From: Symbiodinium sp. CCMP2592
Lineage: Eukaryota; Sar; Dinophyceae; Suessiales; Symbiodiniaceae
DNA length: 64,000 bases
Assembly (NCBI GenBank): GCA_905221615.1
Contig: CAJNDT010006142.1
Location: 62,001-126,000, forward strand
Direction: 5' to 3'
Position numbers and translations under genes: made by a program. Shown here one piece after another: positions 57,960 to 64,000 of the stretch; positions within the stretch are counted from its first letter, which is position 1, and each line of letters begins with the position of its first letter. The notes under the pieces were generated by a model. That model had not been told where the DNA came from, made no database searches, and saw nothing but the letters and a program-made list of their open reading frames with translations.

Positions 57960-58298
57960 GAGTCCCTCTTGAAGAAGGCCATGACGACAAAGTATCCTTC
58001 CATGCTAATTTTGATGGAGACGGCCGAAGAGCTATCCCACAGGAACTGTAAGCTACAGCTACAGTGGATACCGAGAGATCTCAACCAGCTAGCGGACGAC
58101 CTCACCAACGAGGAGTTCAAGTGTTTCGACCCCGGCTTGAGGATAGCCCTCAAGGGGGAGGAACTCCGTTGGAGGATGCTGGACCGGCTACTCGCGCACT
58201 CCGATAGCTTCTACAAGGAGCTAGGGGTGCGAAAGCGAGAGGCACCGGCGAGGGTGTCGCATGTTGGCCGTAAGGTCCGAAGGCTAGATCCCTGGTAG
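57960..58298 (+). pseudogene. Old tyrosine-recombinase element, 3' part of RNase H
   Basis: Starts inside the 16-bp duplication and encodes ESLLKKAMTTKYPSMLIL, LQWIPRDLNQLADDLTNEEF (last RNase H Asp) and the C-terminus ending DPW at 58298. It corresponds to residues 120-234 of the young element's RNase H and complements the sequence ending at 24410. The frame is intact over its 339 bases. Confidence 0.85.
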
Positions 58299-58315
58299 CT
58301 TGAGTGGCTTCGCTT

Positions 58316-58958
58316 GGGGAGGGCTAGCCTGCGACAGTCTCCAGGCTAACTGGGATTTATGTCACATCCATGAAAAAGGAGACTCTCCGAGAGTCGTTGC
58401 ACGCTACTGCTTGTTAGCTCGCTGTCGTTACTCGGCTCGTACGACTACTCTAGCTAGTACCAACCCGGAGGTTGTAGGGGATGGTGGTGGGCTAGATGGG
58501 CTAGTGCACGTACCTCGTGTTGAGGTACGAGATACGACTATGTGTGCTAGCCCGATAATCTTCCCACCGAAACCATCGCAGGTGTTTCGGATAGAAACGA
58601 AGTTTCTACTGCTATCTATTGTTCTTGCTGCTAGGTGTCAGTCTGCAAGACAGGGATAGCATGACTTGGAATGGCGAGGAACACTGTACATTTCCGTGGC
58701 CATTCTGGATAAAGTCCCCCGCTTGGGGGGTAATTTTGAAATACCCACCCAACCCACCCTGGGGAGGGCTAGCCAAAGGCTAGCGGCTAGCGACAATCTC
58801 CAGGCTAACTGGGATTTATGCCACATCCACGAAAAAGGAGAGTCGTTGCACGCTACTGCTCGTTAGCTCGCTGTCGTTACTGGGCTAGTACGACTACTCT
58901 AGCTAGTACCAGCCCGGAGGTTGTAGGGGATGGTGGTGGGCTAGATGGGCTAGTGCAC
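58316..58958 (+). repeat. Split direct repeats B1-A2-B2 of the old element
   Basis: B1 (58316-58509) and B2 (58761-58958) both begin GGGGAGGGCTAGCC and end GGGCTAGATGGGCTAGTGCAC. Between them the A2 section carries a spliced-leader-like stretch at 58693-58714 and CCCCCGCTTGGGGGG. The same arrangement as in the young element shows this is the same family. Confidence 0.85.
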
Positions 58959-59144
58959 TATTAGTTTCGCAGTTACCGCAGAGCATGTTGCAATCATTTT
59001 GCACGTTTGCCACAATCTGACATGCATGATGGCTCGACCCCCATGACTCATCACACGTTGTAGTGGGCTGGCTTGTGCAAGTGCAGTTAGAGTATGTACT
59101 TTAAGTGCATCTGTCCGCGAGTGCAGAAAACACTTTCCAAGTGT
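58959..59144 (+). repeat. Dispersed repeat of about 190 bp, copy 2
   Basis: Matches 22276-22463 and starts exactly at the end of B2 of the old element. Followed immediately by the 72-bp repeat. Confidence 0.8.
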
Positions 59145-59216
59145 GTGTAAGGACAAGCCGGCGAACGTCGATGCCGAAGCTGCTTACGGTTCGACGTCGC
59201 CCGGCCTTTTAAGCTC
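59145..59216 (+). repeat. Dispersed 72-bp repeat, copy 2
   Basis: Matches 3303-3374 with about 3 differences; begins GTGTAAGGACAAGCCGGCGA. Confidence 0.8.
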
Positions 59217-59288
59217 CCGCCCTCTCCACCCTCTTTCAGTATCGAGACGATTTTGTGGACCGTCGCACGCTGGCGGACGGCGGGCCAG

Positions 59289-59427
59289 GGGTAGCTGATG
59301 GCGTCCCCCGGTGCCGGCTAGCCTAGCTTTGCGGTTGCGGCGGGTCCGGCGCGATGCGCTCACCACCACTTCAAAAAGGTGCTCTGCCCGTCGTAACATT
59401 TTGGTACCTCGGTAGTTTGGTTGGTCA
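59289..59427 (+). repeat. Dispersed repeat, about 139 bp, copy 2
   Basis: Matches 11923-12060 with scattered differences. The 72 bases between it and the preceding repeat have no match in the window. Confidence 0.75.
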
Positions 59428-59959
59428 GTTTGTCTCCGGTCATCTTCAAGGCTAGGTTCATCCAGATTCCGCGTTTCTGTTGCTGCAGGCCGTGTTGTAG
59501 TGACTGTAGTGAAGTTCGTCATCATTCGTTGTGTGTTGTCTGCAAGCGGACATGCTCCCTGCTGCAAGCAGACTGTTCGTACGCCGGAATTTCCTGGCTA
59601 TGTGTCGTGGAACCTGCTCTATTATTTGATGTACACAAGGGGTGAGAGGAGGTCCACCGAAGCTTTCTCCCAGCCCATATTGCAGGAAAACATACCTGCT
59701 TGAATTGGCCCTGCCTGGGACTGTGTGTGTTTCGACTGCCTTTATCTCTACCTGGAATCTACTTACATCTCAGATTTGCGGATCCATGAGCAACTGTTCA
59801 CGCGTCCTGGTCTGTGACTATCGGGTCATTTGATGTTGAAGGCAGGAGGAAGAGATCCATTGATAGCCGAAGTTTACTGCACAAAGTTCAACAGCAGGCG
59901 GCAGTTCGCCTCAGGTTTCCACGTAGCATGTTGCGGCATGGTGATTTCATGCCAAGATT
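59428..59959. other. No supported gene
   Basis: Short ORFs only. Probably host sequence between repeats and the PPR relic. Confidence 0.45.
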
Positions 59960-60880
59960 GGAGCCTGGTGGGATCGTGCTAAATCTGTGCATCAACGCTT
60001 GCCGCAAGGCCTGTCGAGTTCGGAAGCAGCAAACAGAAGCAAGGTGTCGTCAAGACGGATCACGCAAGAACATGCCAGGCCGAGCAGCTGCATGCAGCGC
60101 TGGGTATCTTCAAGGAAATGCTGAAAAGGATCGGCTTTTCGAACTGTGTGAACTATCGGCCGACGGCACATGTGTGGGAGCATTGTGCAAGAGGTCAGAG
60201 GAACCTGATGTTTTCTGCTACACCTCCATGATCTCTGCATGTCAGCACCCGAATGCTGCCGTGACCGATGCCTTGGTTTACACGGACGCCAGCGAGAGCG
60301 AGGCGGTCCCAGTGCTCTCTGGCAGCTGGCCACCTACCTGCACCAGGTTCGTGGCTTTGAGCTGAGCCCGACCAGAGGCATTCACACGATCACACGAGAG
60401 AGGAGCAACTATCGTCGGCTTCGGACATAGCTTCCTTCAATGCTACGATCGGCGTTTGTCGAGAAGCCAGCCGATGGCAAGAGGCGCAGAGGAGCCAAGC
60501 TGCTGGCAAAACAGCTGACCTCACAAGCTTAATGCAACTTGACACAGGATCTTCTCCGACCTGTGTCAGAAGAATTACTTGCCAACGCTGCCCACCTACA
60601 AGGCATGTCCGGGCTCGCTTGCCCCTCACCCACATGCCGGCCCGCAGACCTGAAAGGCAGTTATCGGGGCTTGTGCTTATGCGCAACTTTGGGCGCATGC
60701 GCTGGAGCATTTGCGAGAGCTCAAACAGATGCAGGATGCTCCCTGCACCTCGGCCAACAGCTTTGCTGTTGGGGTCAATGCAGTTGTCGAAGGGCCGGAA
60801 ACCTGAGGCAGTGACGTGATCATACAGTACGGGATCGTGTCCAAGGCATCTGCTGAGGCACTGGCCTATCATCTAAGCGC
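59960..60880 (+). pseudogene. Pentatricopeptide-repeat (PPR) gene relic
   Basis: Scattered + frames hold PPR-type repeats: VLNLCINACRKA at about 59978-60010, AEQLHAALGIFKEML at about 60078-60123, DVFCYTSMISACQ at about 60208-60246, NATIGVCREASRWQEA at about 60438-60485. ALWQLATYLHQVRGFELSPT occurs between the last two. These correspond to the NxxIxAC...A...F pattern of dinoflagellate PPR proteins, which bind organelle RNA. At least four frames and several stops are involved, so it is not translated as is. Introns might explain some changes, but GT/GC-AG borders are not evident. Confidence 0.55.
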
Positions 60881-61690
60881 GAAGTTCTGCACCCTTCAAA
60901 AGACAGCGCGTGATCCGCTTCGACCAGTAATTTCTAGGCTGGCCGGAACGACATCGAGCAAATGCTGCTGAATGAGGCAAACTTCTGACAGGACGCATGA
61001 ACTGAGCACAGCGTCTGACTGAAGGCGTGGGGGCTGTCTGTGCCTTTGCATATATCCTCCTTCGTTTGTGAATGGCTCGGCCCCTGGGCCTGGGCTGAGC
61101 ATAAGGAGCTTTTCGTGCGTTCGCCTGAAACTTCCAGGTTGAGTGTTCTTCACTGGGAAACTGCTCTTTCGTTTTTCGAGATGCAGGCTGAGAGGGAGGA
61201 GGATTGAAATGAAATGTTAGCATGTCCCAACCCTCGCTGTGACCTCAGGCAGTCGACGTCCGGGCGCCACTCCAAACGTGCGGGGCTGGGAACAACCGAT
61301 TGAGTAGCCCCTTTGCCTTCACACCATAGTTTTGATTTCAACTCCAGCTAGACATGTCGGCAGTGGCCCATGGCTAACATCAGATCGGACGCTTGATTAA
61401 CACTCTTCATATGCGCCTGCCGCCGGTCTGTTCAGTTGTTGCCCGACCTGCCCCCTTGAGGGCAATCTGTCACGTCTTTTCCGTGGTGGGCACGGAAATC
61501 CTCACCCTGCGAATCCTTGTCGACTGCTATAAATCCAATATTACTTGTCTTGTTTTCATCTTTAAGAAGATTATATGTTTTCGGTTTGATATACTTCTGC
61601 TTCATAACATTCTTTCATGATAACCTCTTGAACGTTCTCTTTTAGTTTAGCGTCTGATCTTTCAGTTCAAGCAACACATGTCAATGTTCC
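60881..61690. other. No supported gene; transition to AT-rich DNA
   Basis: Host-like composition to about 61500, then a rise in A+T. No motif found. Confidence 0.45.
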
Positions 61691-61699
61691 GTTATATCT

Positions 61700-63000
61700 G
61701 CGTTATTTGTCGTAGCAAACAAACCACAAACATCAACGCCTGTATTTGTTGCGTCCAATCTTGATAAGTTGCTAATACTCTCTGACTACCTGACATGTGT
61801 ATTACCAAGTAAATCTACTTTCCCTGTGTTAATTGAAGTTCTGGTGTGCTTCCTATCGTTCCAACTATTAAGTTAATTGCTCTATCCGTGTCTCCATGTC
61901 TTATATCTGAATCATAATCACTACCATTCAATGTTTCTTTGATTCCCGGTGAGTGTTGAAACAATGGTTCTCACCATACATCTAAAATTGCTTCCGCAGT
62001 TGTATTACCAACGCTGTTAAAGGTTGAATTATTTGTAGCTTAACTTTTCATCGGAATTCCCGCTGGATTGTCGTTGAATTGTAATGCGATAGAAGATGTT
62101 GTAGGGTCTTATGCTCTATTGCTTGGTCTGTTCTTAAATTTAAATCCATTGATACATTTGATTTAGTAGCGTTATTGTATCTTACTGTACTTGTATTAGT
62201 GTCAGTTAGTTCAGCATTACTACCAAAATCAACATTATTTGTTACATTAACTGCATCCGCTGTTAAATTAGAAACGGATAAATCATTAGTTTTTCCCACA
62301 TGTCATGATGGATTTGGTTTTACATCCACAACAACACTATCATCAAATGTAGCATTTGATATGATTTTCTTCCCTTGTAAAGTTATAATGTTTTTAGCAT
62401 TTTTGAATACCGATACAACTGTATCTCCTCCGCCAAGTTGATGACCAAATATTGAACCACCATTAGGTGATGTGTTTATTGTCTCGTAATTTAATGTCAA
62501 TCCATTATGAATAATCGTAAGAGCGCTACAATCAATAACCGGGAATGCACACAATCTAGCAGTAAAATCTGATTTACTCTTACCACTAATAAACTATCAA
62601 TTTCTGTGTCAGTGTATCCACCACCGCCTCCACCTGCACCTGTTATTAATGTATCCACCTCCCCTTTATTACAAAAGTTTGTAGCCAATAATGTCTTATT
62701 TTGATAATTAGTAGGTAAATTCGTATCTGTCTCTGTTTTGTTATAAAGATTGCTACTTAACTGACTGCTAGTTTGGTAATTGTTAGTCAGGTCAGCAGTC
62801 ATAGCATTAATATTTTTCAAATTTTGTAAATTTTGTGTTCAATATTGCTATTTCGTCGGTATTGGCGGTTGTTTGGGTGTTGTTTCCTACTTCAGCTTTA
62901 GTAGCATATCGTTGAGATATATCAGTTCCACCAATTACAATACTATCTGCGGTTAAAGTATTTGTATTGTTTGATGTTAAGGCATTATTAAGATAATTTA
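61700..63000 (-). pseudogene. Virus-type fibre-like protein relic
   Basis: AT-rich DNA with minus-strand ORFs of Asn/Thr/Lys-rich repeats: LTADSIVIGGTDIS (about 62930), YNKTETDTNL and NKGEVDTLITG (about 62640-62750), YTDTEIDSLL (about 62590), and further VDFGSNAELTDTNTSTVRY (about 62200). The recurring NKxEVDxLL phrase is common in tail-fibre or surface-fibre proteins of phages and large DNA viruses. Frameshifts and stops break it into at least four pieces. It sits downstream (on the minus strand) of a capsid-like relic. Confidence 0.45.
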
Positions 63001-63007
63001 GGTAATT

Positions 63008-63660
63008 AGATTAAAATGTTGAGTCATACACTTTCAAAACTAGATCTTTAATCCCCAATATTTTTTCTGACAGTAATGTTGTACATATCTGGTCGGGCAT
63101 ATCAGTAGCAGGGATGGAAGCAATAGTTGGCTTTATTCTAATTTGCATCATTTGACCCGCTCTTGTATTGATTCCAGTAGAAGACCTATCAGGCACTCTC
63201 TCCATTGAAAAACCGAATACAAACTTCCGGTCGCGATACTGCTTAAAATTAAACGCCATTGAGTGCTGATGAAACATAGGCAGATTAAGCCCTTTTTCGT
63301 AAATGATAACATGCTGCTGTAATGGATTGAGAAGGATATTCAGGCATCAATTTGGAACCCAGTTGAACTTGAAAGTCTTAATCTTTATTAACATATAATG
63401 GCTCGTGCGATTGATCTGGATGACAAAATCTGCAAAATTCTTTGCCGGCATATTCATAGCCCTCGCTTGGGTCCTTGTTTATAAAATGTAAGGAATGTAG
63501 GAACTAATTGAGATGCTGAGCGAATAGCTTGAATGCTAATATCGGTTTATCCTTGTACTGTTTTTGGTTGAGTAAGATAAGTGGTATAGGTAATCGGTAA
63601 TCTTTTTCTTTCTAAAAGATGCTTAACATAGTCTTGATTCATATTATTATCAAGGGTGCA
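63008..63660 (-). pseudogene. Capsid-like protein relic (virus-derived, tentative)
   Basis: Minus-strand pieces in three frames read KRLPITYTTYLTQPKTVQG (about 63545-63610), QLVPTFLTFYKQ (about 63490-63520), QVQLGSKLMPEYPSQ (about 63335-63375) and, in the ORF 63011-63277, FVFGFSMERVPDRSSTGINT and GQMMQIRIKPT, ending VLKVYDSTF. The pattern resembles major capsid-like proteins of protist DNA viruses and polinton-like elements. That recognition is from memory and unconfirmed. Several stops and frameshifts show it is dead. Confidence 0.4.
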
Positions 63661-64000
63661 AACATTGCAAGAATTGTGACCGCTTGTGTGGACCATTCGC
63701 ACTATCCAACCGAAGCCCTTGAAGTGGTTCAAAAGACCGTTTTGCATGGTAGCGGAGCCTCCGGGCTCCAAGGGACCTAGGGAGATAGGCCCGAGCCTCG
63801 GAAGGCCTTTTAAGTTTCACCCGATTCTTTTTCTGTGCCTTGCTGCTGGCTGCAGTTCGATCTGCCCATCGGCGGTTGCTGCCGTTCAATCGGCCAACCT
63901 TTTCTTCAGCGTAAGCCTCCTTGGGGGAGAGGTTGTTCGCAAAAGGTGGTGGCTTGAGGAGCGGCTGGTCTCAACTGGCTGCGTGCAGCGGCGGCGGCAG
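63661..64000. other. No supported gene
   Basis: Returns to GC-rich host-like composition. The boundary with the AT-rich island is sharp, near 63660-63680. Only short ORFs are present. Confidence 0.45.

Noticed and set aside
1-64000. CRISPR arrays, tRNA, rRNA or bacterial operon signals
   Set aside because: No spaced short direct repeats, cloverleaf-like sequence or conserved rRNA segments were seen; the content is eukaryotic transposon DNA.

Overview
The window looks like nuclear DNA of a dinoflagellate, probably Symbiodiniaceae-like. I infer this from the retroelement families present: DIRS-like tyrosine-recombinase elements, GK-rich copia Gag, and LINEs with a terminal zinc knuckle. A decayed pentatricopeptide (PPR) gene of dinoflagellate type and the lack of any intact conventional gene point the same way. 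No rRNA, tRNA, CRISPR or bacterial operon structure is visible. About 85% of the sequence is transposable-element DNA, much of it nested and frameshifted. Some frameshifts lie in G/C homopolymers and may be assembly errors.

Layout. 1-3.3 kb: no recognisable gene. 3.4-10.15 kb: a degenerate DIRS-like element (Gag-like, RT, RNase H, tyrosine recombinase) whose catalytic Tyr position is a TAG stop. 10.4-11.5 kb: RT fragment of a second element. 12.07-22.05 kb: an A/C-rich element between two direct repeats of about 350-390 bp, with an unusual reverse transcriptase (YVDN in place of YxDD) and several small ORFs. 22.7-24.41 kb and 57.96-58.96 kb: two halves of one old tyrosine-recombinase retroelement, split at a 16-bp duplication by 33.5 kb of later DNA.

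Inside that 33.5 kb: 25.695-35.836 kb is a young tyrosine-recombinase retroelement with split direct repeats (A1...B1-A2-B2; A copies 230/231 identical). It carries a complete recombinase placed first, Gag-like ORFs, a cytosine-methyltransferase-like protein, RT and RNase H. 35.84-42.35 kb is a LINE with an OTU-protease-like domain, zinc fingers, APE endonuclease and RT. 42.4-57.96 kb is a copia element with two extra ORFs after RNase H. It is interrupted by a 5.6-kb LINE (13-bp duplication) and a 0.57-kb insert (13-bp duplication).

Right flank: dispersed repeats also found at 3.3, 11.9 and 22.3 kb, then a PPR pseudogene (59.96-60.9 kb), then an AT-rich minus-strand island (61.7-63.7 kb) resembling viral capsid and fibre genes.

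The strongest unexplained signal is element-specific short-word enrichment, confined to one strand but present in all reading frames. GCTA occurs about every 28 nt through the 25.7-35.8 kb element, and TCACAG about every 150 nt through the 45.95-51.59 kb LINE, ending at that LINE's target-site duplication.
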